48,004 nucleotides of DNA from Actinomortierella ambigua (GCA_016098155.1 JAAAJB010000182.1:8721-56724), one strand, 5' to 3'; counted from the stretch's first letter, positions 31,501-44,380 are shown. Program-made: numbers and translations. Notes: generated from the sequence alone by a model not told the origin.

Positions 31501-32792
31501 GACAATTGATGAGATTGTGGTGGAGAACAAGATCATGAAGAACTATGCCCACATCTTGCAAGCCATCCTAAAGTTGCGACAGATCTGTGCACACTATGCG
31601 CTTGTCAAGTCCCTGACGGACGACCTGGACACAAGTACCGAGTTCAATCTGGCGAAAGCACTGTCGATCTTGTCGCTGCTTCAAGAGTCTGGCAACGACC
31701 AGTGCAATGCGTGCTTCAACCCATCGACGGCTACTCCAATTGTGACTCGCTGCGAGCACATTCTTTGCCCAGAATGCATGAAGAAGGCTAGCCCGATCTG
31801 CTACACACTGATCCAAAAAGCGAATGCGAATGTCAGCGTCCCTGCTGGATACAGAACCGACTTTAATTGTCCTCAGTGCTCGGCGACCTTGCAGCCGATT
31901 GACCTTATTCAGGTCCAAGAAGACTCGGAGGAGAAGTTGGCTGCGGCGGCGATCCCAGGCTCGCAGATTCATACACGGACGGACGAGAATGGCAAGCTGA
32001 TTCACAGCACCAAGGTCAAAGCCCTACTAGATGACCTGATTGTTGCCCGCGAGCATTCTCTGCGGTCTGGTGGCCCACCCATCAAGAGTGTTGTCTTTTC
32101 TCAATGGACGAGTATGCTGGACTTGATTGAGGATGGCCTGAAGGAAAATCGTATCAAGTTTACGCGCCTGGATGGCCGGATGCAGCGCAACGACCGTACG
32201 ACTGCCATGATCGACTTTCGAGATAAAAGGGACGTTAATGTCATCCTGATCAGTTTAAAGGCCGGAGGTGTTGGCCTCAACCTGACAGCTGCCCAGCGCG
32301 TGTACCTAATGGATCCTCACTGGTAAGCGAAAAAGGAGAAGAATGGAATGGAAAGGGTAGATACTTGCAAAAGTCTAGGGGACAAGAGGATACAAAAGGT
32401 GTTGTTGGTCTGCATGGGTGAGGCCGCCCTTGTCAATAACTCACCATGATGTCTGACTCTTTAGGAACCCGTCCGTGGAGAGCCAGGCCATTGATCGTAT
32501 TCACCGCCTTGGACAGACCAAGCCGGTCGATGTTATCCGATTCATCATCAAGGATTCAATTGAGGGCAATATTCTCGAGCTGCAGAAACGCAAGTCAGAG
32601 TTGGCCGATATGACATTCTCGGAGAAACTGTCGAAACAGGAGGTGCTCAAGCGTCGCCTCGAGGAGCTCAAATACCTTTTCCACGGAACCGACCTGGTGA
32701 GGCGGAACAAGACAGCAGCCGTCAGTGCAACATCGGGTTCGAATGGGGACTCTCGGACGTCTTCCCCACGGCCAGCAGCGTCGATACTATGA
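28559..32792 (+). CDS. RING-finger SNF2-family DNA translocase (Rad5/Rad16/Uls1/HLTF group)
   Basis: Six exons (28559-29476, 29593-29694, 29792-30382, 30489-31103, 31217-32322, 32465-32792) encode 1219 residues. The disordered N-terminus has a basic NLS (KAVKRRK), three sumoylation consensus sites (LKQEP, VKTEP, VKIEP at about 114, 139, 158) and a SUMO-interacting motif VIDLTED at about 210. The SNF2 ATPase follows: Walker A DDMGLGKT at about 536-543, split by an intron; [10 protein letters not shown] at about 707; [11 protein letters not shown]3HC4 RING (CNACFNPS ... CEHILCPEC ... CPQC) lies at about 905-963 between the helicase lobes, as in Rad5/Rad16-type proteins. Motif VI is [11 protein letters not shown]. 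This architecture combines DNA translocation and ubiquitin ligation in DNA repair or clearing of sumoylated proteins. I did not see a clear HIRAN domain, so orthology to HLTF is not certain. Confidence 0.88.
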
Positions 32793-33192
32793 AAAAATTA
32801 CGCGCGATCCTAAGAATAATCTATGTTTGCTTTCCCCCCCCCCCCTGTTTGATAATGTGCCGATTACATGTGTGCATGCATGGCGTGGACGGCTTATGAG
32901 GATCCTCTTACTGGCGGGTTATTTGCATGTGTGCTCGGGCTGTATGTCTGTTTAGGTTACTCTTCCGGAACTTCTGGATCTGGTCAACAATGGTTCTTGT
33001 TTGAGAGTTGTTGTCTTGATTTGGAGCGTGTGTTCACCTGCCCTGTCTTCCCCCTCGCCCTCGGTTGTATCAACCCATTAAGTTCAACCTTCCCACACTT
33101 TTTTTTTGCTTTCTCACCCTCCATTCTTTTCCCTCAACTCTTTACATTCATCATCCCCAACATCCCTACGCCTAAGAAGCCAAAATACCACT
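32793..33192. other. Intergenic region, promoter of kynurenine monooxygenase
   Basis: 400 bp with a C run near 32836-32845 and a CT-rich leader ending just before the ATG at 33193. No gene is seen. Confidence 0.55.
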
Positions 33193-35027
33193 ATGGCTCG
33201 AGAACTCGGCAAATACGAATACGAAACTCGCACGGTCGCCGTTGTCGGAGCAGGTCCCGTCGGAGCCTTGGCCGCCATCTACTTTGCGAATCGCGGCTGG
33301 AATGTCGAGCTCTACGAGGCACGACCAGGTAAATGACAGTAACAGCCTTTCGGTCCGCCTCTCCTGTCACCCCCATCTCTCTCTTTGCCCACCCCTCCCA
33401 ACCCTGCCTTTCATCGATGGCCCCTAGTTTCCTTATTGGATTTGTTCCTTGGGTATCACTCGAAGGATCCTCTGCTGGGTTTTAACACACTGTGCTCTCT
33501 CCCCCCCCCCCGCTAACTTTCTGCGTAGACATGCGTATTGCTGAGAACAAGGCCAAGATCCAGAACCGGTCGATCAACCTTGCACTGTCGGCGCGTGGTC
33601 TGTCGGCCCTAAAGTCTACAGGGCTTGGTCTCGACAAGTATGTGCTACAGTCCGGCCTTCCCATGAAGGGCCGCATGCTGCACATTGGTGAGAAGGGCAA
33701 GCTGGTTAGCCAAAACTATGGCGTCCATGGCGAGTGTATCAACTCTGTTGACCGCGCCAAGCTGAACGAGGATCTGATCACGGCGGCAGAGAAGCTCCCC
33801 AACGTCAAGGTGGTCTTCAATCACTCGCTGAAGCGCGCCGATTTCGACAAAGGCACGCTGCACTTGGAGAACAAGGAGACGAACCAGAAGGTGCACGCCA
33901 CGGCCGACCTCATTATTGGATGCGATGGTGCTTACTCATCTGTGCGCAACTCGCTGATGCGCCATGTGCGTGTTGACTTTGAGCAAAACTACCTTGCCCA
34001 TGGCTACTGCGAGCTCAACATTCCCGCCAAGATCAACAACAAGGGAGAAAAGGAGTTTGCCATGGATCCCCACCACTTGCACATTTGGCCCCGCCACCAT
34101 TTTATGATGATCGCATTGCCCAACCCTGTAAGATATTGCTGGTTGGGAATATGAGAATATCAAGACTATCCCATTGGGATGCCGCAATCAAACCTGCAGA
34201 CCAGAATTTAACGTTCATTCAACTCCCGTTTCCATTGTATGTCCTACCCACTTCTTGGACTTTTTTAGGACAAGACATTCACGGTGACCCTGTTTATGCC
34301 CTTTGAGAACTTTGAGAGCATTCACAACAAGGACGATTTGCTTGCCTTCTTCCGCCTGCACTTTGCCGATGCGATCCCGCTGATGGGCGAGGAGGCACTG
34401 GCTCGGGACTACTTTAGGAACCCCAAGGGCTCGCTTATCCGTATCAAGGCTAACCCTTACCACTACAAGGACCGCGGCATCATCCTTGGCGATGCCGCCC
34501 ACAGCATGGTGCCCTTTTATGGTCAGGGAATGAACTGTGGTTTTGAGGATGTCGAGTATCTGGACCGCCTGCTGGACGAGCACGAGGTCATGTGCGTCAA
34601 GCCCAAGAACCCCAACAACAACGATCTGGCGCGGGCACTGCAAGCCTTTACGGACCGCCGCGCCAAGGATATTCAGGCAATCTGTGACCTGGCATTGTAC
34701 AACTATGAAGAGATGCGCCATGGCGTGACCTCCCCGCTGTACATCATGCGTAAGAAGGTCGAGACGGCACTGAACCTGGTTCTGCCCAAGACCGTGGTTC
34801 CTCTGTACACCATGGTCAGCTTTTCAACCCGCCCCTACTCCCGGGCCCTCGAGCAACACCAGCGGCAGGGCTTTTGGCTGGCTGCCGCCGGTATCAGTCT
34901 GAGCATTGGCGCCGTGGCTGGTCTTGCCGTAGTTGGTCTGAAGCACACGCGCGACTTGCGAGAGGCCAAGGACGCCGTGCGAGCCTCGCTTGAAACGCTG
35001 GCGCGCAAGGTGGCCCTGAAAAACTGA
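33193..35027 (+). CDS. BNA4: Kynurenine 3-monooxygenase
   Basis: Three exons (33193-33328, 33529-34127, 34269-35027) encode 497 residues. The FAD-binding Rossmann motif VAVVGAGPVGALAA is at about residue 15. NRSINLALSARG is the family signature after it. DLIIGCDGAYSSVR is the DG motif, and GIILGDAAHSMVPFYGQGMN the second FAD-binding GD motif. The C-terminus carries a hydrophobic segment (AAAGISLSIGAVAGLAVVGL) and a basic amphipathic tail, the mitochondrial outer-membrane anchor known for this enzyme. It hydroxylates L-kynurenine to 3-hydroxykynurenine with NADPH and O2, on the route from tryptophan to NAD. Tandem AATAAA signals follow the stop within 15 nt. Confidence 0.93.
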
Positions 35028-35030
35028 GAA

Positions 35031-35040
35031 AATAAATAAA
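35031..35040 (+). terminator. Overlapping AATAAATAAA polyadenylation signals
   Basis: Two overlapping AATAAA hexamers begin 4 nt after the stop of the kynurenine monooxygenase gene, implying a very short 3' UTR. Confidence 0.55.
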
Positions 35041-35398
35041 GCTTTAAATCCCAACAATTTTTCGCCCTCGTGACGTGGGTGACCTGTGTTTTGATTGAAA
35101 AACCTGCAGGACCGCCATATACTCGAAGCCCAGGGCGATTCACAGGGGAACCCACCTTCTTGTTGCATCACATCAAGGCACACCCTCCAACTCGCTTGTT
35201 GGCTCCTCTCCGCATCAAAACAGCATTGTCTGTCTCTCTCTCTCTCCTCTCTCTCCTCTACAACCCCCCCTATCCCTTGCCTACCACATTTCCTTTGTAT
35301 CCCTTCAAGGAAACACCCCTACAGGAGGCATCCATCCATCCAACCATCAAGCGAGATTTCCCTCTTTCACGTCCTTCACAGTAGTTTAGCATTCCATC

Positions 35399-38300
35399 AT
35401 GTCTAGATTCTTCGAAGCAGGATTCAGCGACACCGACGACAGCGAGTCTGATTTCTCTGATGAGCTCACCGATTCTGAGCTGTCAGACTCGGATCAGTCT
35501 GATTCTGATTCGGACTCTGATGACGACTCCAAGCCCAAGAACCGCTTTGCTTTTGGAGCGTCTGATGATTCTGACGAGAGCGAGGACGAGGTCCGCGTCG
35601 TTCGCTCGGCCAAGGACAAGCGCTTCGATGAGATTGAGCAGGCAGTGACGACCATGACCAATGGCCAAAAGATCGGCGATTGGGTGTCTGTTCAGAATGG
35701 TAAGTTCTTCACACCTCAACGTTTATCTTTTTGTCTTGGCGAGAGGCGTCCATTTCCTTCCCCCTTTGCACCCCATTTCCCCCCCCCCACCCGCCCTCAA
35801 CACTTGCCAGCACAAAAGAAAGAGGCGAAAAAAAGAAGGAGGCGTCTTTGATACAACTATTCAGACATGCACCACCTCAACTGCGGCGCGGTCGCCCAAA
35901 CAACACCACCACCAACCACCCACCACGTCGATACTACCAAAAAAATGTTTTCAGGGCAGCTCCAGGAACAGATTCAAAAGTACAGTCCAGTGAGGAATCA
36001 GACAAACTGATCGATTGACGACCGTGCACAACGCACAGATATACATGTGCAAAACGCACACATGCGAGCCCAGTCATACCCCACATTGTCGTCTCTAAGA
36101 AGCATAGTCGACACCTGCTCTTGTTTGCTTTGCCCTTTTCTCTTTTCCCTCCCTCTCTCTCTCTCCACCTCTGCTGTGGCTTACTCATAATGACCATATG
36201 TTCTACAAACTACCATTCCAGAATTCGACAAGGCCAACAAGGCCCTCCAGAAGGCTGGCGGTATCATTGCTCAGAATGGCGTGCCCAAGTTCTATATCAA
36301 GGCCGTTGCTGAGCTGGAGAAGGCCATCCAATCTGCCCAGGAGAAGGAGAAGTCGGCCAGCAAGAAGATGAACGCTTCCAACAGCAAGGCTCTGAACTCG
36401 ATGAAGCAAAAGGTCAAGAAGAACAACCGCCTCTACGAGACCGAGATTGCTGAGTATGAGAAGAACCCAGAGACGTATGGTGCCGAGGAAGAGGAGGAGG
36501 AGACGGCTGTCAAGACCAAGAAGCCCAAGAAGGCCAAGAAGGCCCTCTCCGAGTCGGAGGACGAGGGACAGGAGGGCGAAGACCAGGACGACGATGGCTT
36601 TACAACCGTCGGCGCCAAGGGCAAGGGCATTGAATTCAACCAGGAGAACCTGTTCAAGCGCCTCCGCGAGGTCAATGACGCTCGTGGTAAGAAGAACACT
36701 GACCGTGAGGAGCAGGCTCGTATCCTCGAGAAGCTGCTGACAGTTGCATCGACTCCTTACCAGAAGATCCGTGTCCTCCTGGCTCTGGTTTCGGCACAGT
36801 TTGACTTTGCCATTGGTCTCTCTGGATTCATGAGCATCCCTCTTTGGAAGACGTAAGGAATCTTTTTTTTTTTTTTTGACTGAATCGACACATCATTCTA
36901 GTCCTTTTGTATGGCTACTTACCGTAATTCCTTTTCGAATGCTCTAGTGCCCACAAGCACCTGAACTCGCTGCTGGTTATTTTGGAGAACAACCCCAACT
37001 TTGTTGTCCAGGAGTCTGTTCCCGAGGATGAGGAGGATATGGATATGGACAAGGATCGCACGCCTTCGACCCCCGAGGAGACTGTCTTCGTCCAGGGCTC
37101 CGTTGTCGCCTTTGTTGACCGCCTGGACGATGAGTTCATCAAGTCGCTGCAAAACATTGATCCCCATACGCCCGACTATGTTGACCGTCTTAAGGATGAA
37201 ATCGACATGTACACCATCATTGTCCGCTCGCTGGCCTACTTTAAGCGTCGCCAGCTGACCGACTCGATCTGCCGCACTACCATGCGCCGCATTGAGCACC
37301 TGTACTTCAAGCCCGAGACTGTCATCCTCGCCTGCGAGAAGGCTACGGCCGAGAAGCTCCCAGCCACGGTTGCCACGGCTGCGACCGACTCGTCTGCTCT
37401 CATCCACGACCTGTGTGTCTACCTGTACAAGAACGGCGCATCTCTGCTCCGCACGCGCGCCATGCTCTCCCACGTCTACCACCACGCTCTCCACAACCGC
37501 TTCTATGTTGCCCGTGACATGTTGCTGATGTCGCACTTGCAGGAGACGATCTTCCAGGCCGACATCACGACGCAGATTGCCCATAACCGTACGATGGTTC
37601 AGCTTGGACTGTGCGCGTTCCGCCAGGGCATGATCAAGGAGGCACACGCCTGTCTGCAGGATATTTCGGGCACTGGCCGCGTGAAGGAGCTGCTGGCACA
37701 GGGACTGCAGATGCAGCGCTACGGCAGCGCTACGCCAGAGCAGGAGAAGCTGGAGCGTCAGCGCCAGCTTCCTTTCCACATGCACATCAACCTGGAGCTG
37801 CTGGAGTGTGTGTACCTGACGTGCTCGATGCTGCTGGAGATTCCCGCGATGGCCCAGGCCGGCTCGAGCCTGGATGCGCGCAAGAAGGTGATTTCGAAGC
37901 CCTTCCGTCGCATGCTTGACTACAACAGCCGCCAGGTGTTTACGGGCCCGCCCGAGAACACCCGTGACCATATTATGGGCGCGGCCAAGGCGATGGCGAG
38001 CGGCGAGTGGCAAAAGTCGTGCGAGCTGATCAACGCCATCAAGATTTGGGATCTGATGCCAGAGACTGATAAGATCAAGGAGATGCTGGGCCGCAAGATT
38101 CAGGAGGAGGCTCTGCGCACGTACCTGTTCTCGAACGCCCCATACTACTCGTCGATTGGCCTGGAGCAGCTGGCCAAGATGTTTGAGTTGACGGTGGCGA
38201 ACGTGAACGCGATTGTGTCCAAGATGATTTGGAACGAGGAGCTGTCGGCAAGCATTGACCAGGTTAGCAATGTGGTGGTGCTGCACCGTGTGGAGCACAG

Positions 38301-38553
38301 CAAGCTGCAGGCGCTGGCGCTGGCCTTTGCTGAGAAGGCATCTGGCTTTGTTGATAGCAACGAGAAGCTGCTTGAGAGCAAGACCCCTCAGCAGAACGAG
38401 CGGCCGAAGAAGGGCGGCCCCAACGCTGGCAAGGACCAGGCGTCGGGCAAGCAACAACAACAGCGCACAATGGGCCACCAGCCTCGCGGCGGTCGTGGTC
38501 GTAACCAATTCAACAATGGACTCGGTAACAGCGTCAGGGGTAGCCGCAAGTAA
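35399..38553 (+). CDS. NIP1: Eukaryotic translation initiation factor 3 subunit C
   Basis: Three exons (35399-35699, 36222-36852, 36948-38553) encode 845 residues, close to the family length. The start MSRFFEAGFSDTDDSESD and the following Ser/Asp-rich acidic region are diagnostic of eIF3c. Next come the FDKANKALQKA and IPKFYIKAV-type helices, a Lys-rich acidic linker (DDDGFTTVGAKGKGIEF), the helical core with IPLWKTAHKHLNSLL, and a C-terminal PCI domain (about 620-780) including TYLFSNAPYYSSIGLEQLAKMF. A short Gln/Arg/Gly tail (HQPRGGRGRNQF) ends the protein. eIF3c is a core subunit of the 43S pre-initiation complex, where its acidic N-terminus contacts eIF1 and eIF5. Intron 1 is 522 nt and holds no recognisable gene. 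Codon choice is strongly GC-ending, typical of high expression. Confidence 0.95.
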
Positions 38554-39189
38554 AGAAAAAAAGTAGCGCGTTTTTTTTTTATTGTCCTTTTATCTTTTTT
38601 TTTTGCCCGTATTCCTTTTGTCACTGCATACCAACATCCTCAAAGCGCCTTTGCTCCATTTTGATTGTTGTTTGTTCCTTTTTTTGTTTTTTCTTTTCTC
38701 TTCAAAAAAAGATTCTTTTCTTTCCTTTTCTTTTCCTTTTTCTTTCATCCTACCACCAACTGTTGTAGTAGTCACCAGACATGCATTCGTGGATGAGAAA
38801 GCGGCGGAGGAGGGCCCGCCCTTCCTTCGCCATAATAAAACCAGCTTTGTGAAGTTTTCATTTGATCTCGCTTCTCTCACAGCGATGACGAGGGAGCACA
38901 GTGCATGTTCCCCCACGCGCCTCGCGCAAGTGTGACGCTCTTTCGTGCGTGCCACGTTCCCTTTTTTAGTCTTGCGCCCCATCCTGCCCGACTTGGCCAG
39001 CAAAAGCCAAGCCCTCTTTCAACTTCTCTCGCCCTTCCTCTTCCTCTCTTTCCTCCTTCCTCCTCCCCTACCCGCGACTGTGCATTTCAGGCAACCAAAA
39101 GTACAAGCACATCCACCTGCCCAACAACACCAACATAGAAGCCATCCAAACTTCATCCTACAACAACCTACCATCTCCATCCATCAATA
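38554..39189. other. Intergenic region, no gene recognised
   Basis: 636 bp, T-rich in the first 200 bp (3' region of eIF3c) and CT-rich at about 39020-39080 (leader of the alpha-SNAP gene). No coding exon is seen. Confidence 0.6.
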
Positions 39190-39598
39190 ATGTCTGAGCG
39201 CGAGGCACAGGAGCTGATTACCAAGGCCGACAAGAAGTTGGCGTCAAACAGCTGGTTTTTTGGCGGCAACAAGTTTGAAGAGGCAGCAGAGCTGTATACC
39301 CAGGCTGGCAACATTTACAAGCTGAACAAGAGGTGTAAGCTCCCCCTATGACAAAACTATCTACTCACTCATTCATGCGCTTGGCAAGGAAGCATCTCAT
39401 GTGCATCATGTATGCTTTACTACCCGTTCGCCATCTCTCAGGCTTTTAAACCGATAGGGAAGAGGGAGAGAGAGAGTGAGAAAAGTAATGGCATCGGTGA
39501 CAACATTGCAACGATCGGATGACTTGCTAACGTGCGTGGTGAACCTCTCACCCCCCCCCACCTCCTTCTTCCCCCCCCCTGGGTCACTCTCCCCTTTC

Positions 39599-39637
<39 letters not shown>

Positions 39638-41213
39638 TATCTAGGGAAGGAGTCCGGTGACACGTTCTGCAAGGCTGCCGAGGCCCAACTGAAGAATAAC
39701 GAGCGGGACGAGGCCTCGCAATCGTTCATCAATGCCTCCAAGTCGTACAAGAAGTGCAGTGCCGAAGGTATGGACGTTCACGCTGCTGTTGTGGGCGAGT
39801 AAGGAGGTCTAGAGATGACACTTTCCACTCCGTTTTGCTGGAATCGCTGATCGGTCATGTGCAGCCAAGAGGAGCCCTTGTTTCTCTTTGTGTCTGTTGG
39901 TGCAAAAAAAAGAAAAACAAAGGAATTACGCCCGTCAGTGCGCCAACGAGCGACACGCTCTGAGGCATGTATGTCGCCCATGCAACCTAGAGCATCTCCT
40001 CTGTGAGGATAGCACAGGACAGGGATCGGACAACAACCTTACAGGCCTTGGAGCAACTAAACATGGGACAGACAGACGCTATGACCCTGATGATTTGGGA
40101 AGGGGTTGGGGGGCTGGCTCGCGACAATTACGGAAAAAGCAGGGCGCGGGAAAAAGAAAGAAAGGGCTTTTTTTTCTTTGTTTTCAGAATAAGCCCACTT
40201 CTCCCGCGATGCACCGTTGCTCCCCGAAGCTGTCTACAGGAACAACTTGTTTGTGTCACTTTGCGGGATCAATGATCGAGACTACGTGATGTATCTACCC
40301 ACACTGGAATAGATCAGATGCGGCTGACCAGTGATGACATTTATCTCCACCAAGTGTGTTTGAGAGAGAAGAGAGGGGGGGGGCAAATGATGTGATGAAG
40401 GGTATCAAGGAAAACAAAAAGTAAAATATGTGTGCACATAAGCGACTGACCTTTTTTTTCACTTTTTCGTCTCGTGTTACTAGATGCTATTGCGTCTCTT
40501 CGACAAGCCATTCAGATCTTGACAGATAGGGGCCGATTCCAGTCGGCAGCCAAGTACCAGAGTGAGATTGCAGAAATTTATGAGGTGGAGCTGGTTGATC
40601 TGGACAAGGCTATGACGGCGTACGAGGTAGCGGCCGACTGGTATGCCGGCGAAGAGTCCACAGCGTATGTGTTTCATGCCCCATGCCTACGTCTACATCT
40701 ACATCGAAGTATCAGCGAAACAAGCCGCGGTGATCAAACGAGTAAGCGTGTCTAACTCTTTTTCGTTTCTTTTTCTTTTTTCTTGGATTAACAACTGACA
40801 GACTTGCCAACAAGTGTCTGCTGAAGGTCGCGACATTTGCAGCCCAACTTGGAGCCTATGACAAGGCGATTGAGAAGTTTGAGCAGGTCGCGAATGCCAG
40901 CCTGGACAACCAGTTAACAAAGTGGTCTCTGAAGGAGTACTTCCTCAAGGCAGGACTGTGTCATATTGCGACGTGCGACTATGTGAACGCACACAACGCC
41001 GTAGGACGGTATTGCGAGATGGACGTGACGTTTTCGTCGACGCGCGAGTGCCAGTTCTTGCAGGCAATTTTGGACGCTGTCGACTCGAGTGATGTAGAGC
41101 TATTTACAAACAAGGTCATCGAGTTTGACAACCTCACCAAGCTCGACAACTGGAAGACCAAGATCCTTCTCGAAATCAAGAAGAGCATCGGCCAAGAGTC
41201 TAGTCTGATGTAA
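39190..41213 (+). CDS. SEC17: Alpha-SNAP (Sec17), vesicle-fusion adaptor
   Basis: Four exons (39190-39334, 39645-39767, 40484-40664, 40802-41213) encode 286 residues, the normal family length. The N-terminus has AQELITKADKKLASNSWFFGG, matching the Sec17 opening with its membrane-touching hydrophobic loop (WFFGG). TPR-like helices follow: KFEEAAELYTQAGNIYKLNK, WKESGDTFCKAAEAQ, AIASLRQAIQILTDRGRF, and KYQSEIAEIYEVELVDLDKA. The C-terminal region (DNLTKLDNWKTKILLEIKK) has the conserved LD-WK segment that contacts and activates NSF/Sec18. The protein bridges Sec18 to SNARE bundles for disassembly. Introns 1 and 2 are long for this locus (310 and 716 nt), and the first ends in a (CT)15 tract. Confidence 0.93.
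39602..39631 (+). repeat. (CT)15 microsatellite in the alpha-SNAP intron 1
   Basis: An uninterrupted CT dinucleotide run ends 13 nt before the CTAG acceptor, so it may serve as a polypyrimidine tract. Confidence 0.9.
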
Positions 41214-42154
41214 AACAACACCGTCGGCCTTTTCTTCCTCTTTTTTTTTTTTTCTTTTTTTTTCTTTTGTCCTCTTCACCACCCACTTTCTACCACCACC
41301 ACCCCCCCCCCATGCCTAGGCCCCCTCTTATCCTTCAGCCTCGCTATAGATATTCATTTTGCGCCACCTCACCTTCCCCTCCCCCCTGCCTAGGCAAAAG
41401 ACGCGTCTTTCCAACTCTAAAACGTAATAATGCTTCATTTCTGAAAATGGTGGATCGACTCGTGCTTCGGCGCAGGCATCTTTTTTTTTTTACTTTCGAG
41501 GCGTCAAACATGATTGGTACAAAGCATGTGCGACTGGATAGTTGACATGGAGGCGAAAAGGCGGTTGGGACAGAAGGGGGTGGGGAACCCTTACTCCACC
41601 CTCCGAGGTTCGGGCGCAAAATGTGGGCAGTGTCAAACTGTACTCCAGAGCGCTGCCAATTGCGAAAAGAAGGTTTTTTTTTTTTGTCGTCTCTCACAAG
41701 ATCAACCGACGAGACAACGTACTGTACATGTACATGTTCGTCTCCTATGATTTTCGACAAAGTGCCTTGGATTCATCCGCGATGAGACCGAGTAGTAGTC
41801 TGGTTACGATGGGGGATATGTGTTCGGAGGGATCATTCATGCAAGTTGGATAAGGCGTGAGAAGAAAACATGCCTCGGAGGAAATGCACGCTATGTTAAG
41901 GAGTCAGTGTGGTTCCAAGGGGCACCGAGCAAAGTATACGAAAAACAAAAAAGGTCCGAAGCAGAGAAACAAAAGGGGGATTCGGACGCGTGAGAAAACC
42001 CTGGAGGTTCACTGAGCACCGCAAGAAGACAACAACTCCCCGGCCTTCTGGCCTACATTTTGGAAGCATTGTTGTTCATTGTCACATTCCATTCTTCCAT
42101 CTCATTCATCCACCTTTCAATACTGTTCTTCTTATTTTTCAACAATCACCGACC
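41214..42154. other. Intergenic region, no gene recognised
   Basis: 941 bp with T runs (about 41240-41270, 41469-41480, 41673-41684) and C runs (41302-41311). It should hold the 3' UTR of alpha-SNAP and the promoter of GABA transaminase. Confidence 0.6.
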
Positions 42155-44380
42155 ATGTCGACTCGCCTGTTACTCCGCAATCCAGTCCAGCTTGTGCCCA
42201 CTGCGGCTGTGCGTGGAACGTTCGGACCTCAACTCCGACGACCGTCTGCAATAGTCATGAGGACGACCTCGACGGCCCGTCCCTCTCCTACTCTCCTGGC
42301 CGGCCGTCCCTTGATGCAGGCACGTTGTCTAGCCACAGCAGCCGCCTCGTCCAAGGTAGACGGTGTGCCATACCTTCAGCGGAAGCATGCTGATCAGCCT
42401 CACGGCCTGGTCAAGGGCGAACCTGCAGGTCCCCGCATTCAGACAAAGACCCTCCCAGGCCCTGTCGGCCGAACAGCCTTGCAGTACCTCGATGAACTTC
42501 AAGATACTCGTGCCTGCACCATGATGACAGGTAATGTCTCACTCTCCCATATTCTCTGGGGCAACTCTTCTTTTTTCTGTGCGTGTGTGGCTCTTACTCA
42601 CTCACTCTTCATATATTCGACTCAACAACCACGCATAGATCTTGAAAAATCTATCGGCAATTATGTTGTAGATATTGATGGCAATACTGTAAGTAGGAGG
42701 ATTTGTACACATATGCTAAGCTGGATAGTTAGCGTACGTACTGTCGCGCTGACTCTATACCCTTTTTTTTTTCAACGATTGGCTGTAGTACTTGGATGTG
42801 TTTTGCCAAATCGCATCACTTCCACTTGGATACAATTCCGAGGCGTTGATCAAGGCAGCATCGAGCCCGGAGATGATTCGTATGCTCGTCAATCGACCCG
42901 CTCTGGGTGTTCAGCCCCACTCGACCTGGGCGAGGACGTTGGAGGAGTCGTTCATGAGTGTCGCTCCCAAAGGACTGAACCAGATCTTCACCGCCATGTG
43001 CGGCTCCTGCAGCAACGAGACTGCATACAAGGTATGAGGGTGGAATGAGAATGTTTAAATGTAGTAGGAGGGGCCCTGAGCAGATGTGTTTTTTTCTTTT
43101 CAAACAAAATATACTGACAAAAGAAACCGAGAAAATTGTACGTCTCCCTTAGGCTGCCTTCATGTACTACCAACGGAAGAAGAGAGGCATCTCGGGAGCT
43201 ATATCTGAAGAAGACCTGAACACATGTATGAAAAACGCCAGCCCCGGAAGCCCTGACCTGGCCATCATGAGCTTCAACGGTGGCTTCCACGGACGCATGT
43301 TTGGCTCGCTTTCAACGACGCACACCAAGGCACTGCACAAGGTTGACATCCCAGCCTTTGCCAACTGGGTGTCGACCGACTTTCCAAAGCTCAAGTACCC
43401 TCTGGAAGAGCATGCTCAAGAAAACGCGGCCGAGGAGGCACGGTGCCTGAAGCAGGCTGAGAAGATGATGAAGAAGAACAAGGTCCCTATTGTGGCCATG
43501 ATTGTCGAGCCCATCCAGTCCGAAGGAGGTGATAATCATGCGTCGCCAAAGTTCTTCCAGAGCCTGCGCGATCTGACACTGAAGCATGATATCCTTATGA
43601 TTGTGGATGAGGTCCAGACTGGCGTCGGCCCCACTGGCCACTTTTGGGCCCACGAGGCATGGGGACTTACTGTAAGTGAATCGTTACTAAAAAAAGCCCT
43701 TGGAGAAAAAAAAATCTTGAAGTCGATTAAGAAAGGTAGAAACCTGACCTTCCATCTTCCTTTCCTTTCCCTCATTGTCTACTACGGAACCGTGATCAAT
43801 AGACCCCACCAGATATTGTGACCTTTTCGAAAAAGATGCAGGCGGCTGGCTGGTTCCATCGACCCGAACTCAGGGCCGATGCACCTTACCGTAACTTCAA
43901 CACATGGTAAGGAGTCATCCCTACATGACAACAAAGAAAAATTCTGGGGAGAACATGTCATGGTCTAGAACACGTACCTAAAGCAAGGTCCTTTTCGACT
44001 GCATGTTTGTTGTATTTTCCAGGATGGGCGATCCTATCCGAGCTCTGCAAGCCAAGACGATTCTAAGCGAGATCCGGAACAAAAACCTGGTCAAGAATGC
44101 AGCGGATACAGGAGCGTATGTGAAGCTCGAGCTGTCGAAATTGGCCAACAAGTACCCGAGTCAGTTGTCGAACATCCGAGGTCAGGGCACCTTCATTGCC
44201 TTTGACTTGCCTACCCCTGCAGAGCGCGACCAATTTGTGGCCCGTCTGCGTGCGGCTGGAGTCAACACTGGTGGATGTGGCCCACAGAGCATCCGTCTCC
44301 GACCGATGCTTGTTTTCCAAAAGAAGCATGGCGATATCTTGCTTGATGCCATTGACCGCGTGTGTAAGGACCAAGTTTAA
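42155..44380 (+). CDS. UGA1: 4-aminobutyrate aminotransferase, mitochondrial
   Basis: Six exons (42155-42530, 42639-42688, 42789-43031, 43153-43671, 43803-43906, 44023-44380) encode 549 residues. The Arg/Ser/Ala-rich N-terminus ([13 protein letters not shown] ... [11 protein letters not shown]) is a mitochondrial targeting peptide. Fold type I PLP enzyme motifs appear in order: [32 protein letters not shown] for cofactor phosphate binding, [51 protein letters not shown] with the PLP-binding Asp and Gln, and [12 protein letters not shown] containing the Schiff-base lysine. The CGSC segment matches the cysteine pair that binds an iron-sulfur cluster in animal GABA-T. It converts GABA and 2-oxoglutarate to succinate semialdehyde and glutamate. 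Confidence 0.93.

Noticed and set aside
36919..38508. 529-codon open frame on the minus strand opposite eIF3c
   Set aside because: It is a shadow of the GC-ending codons of eIF3c: Leu/Arg/Gln/His-rich composition, no domain, and fully overlapped by an unambiguous conserved gene on the plus strand.
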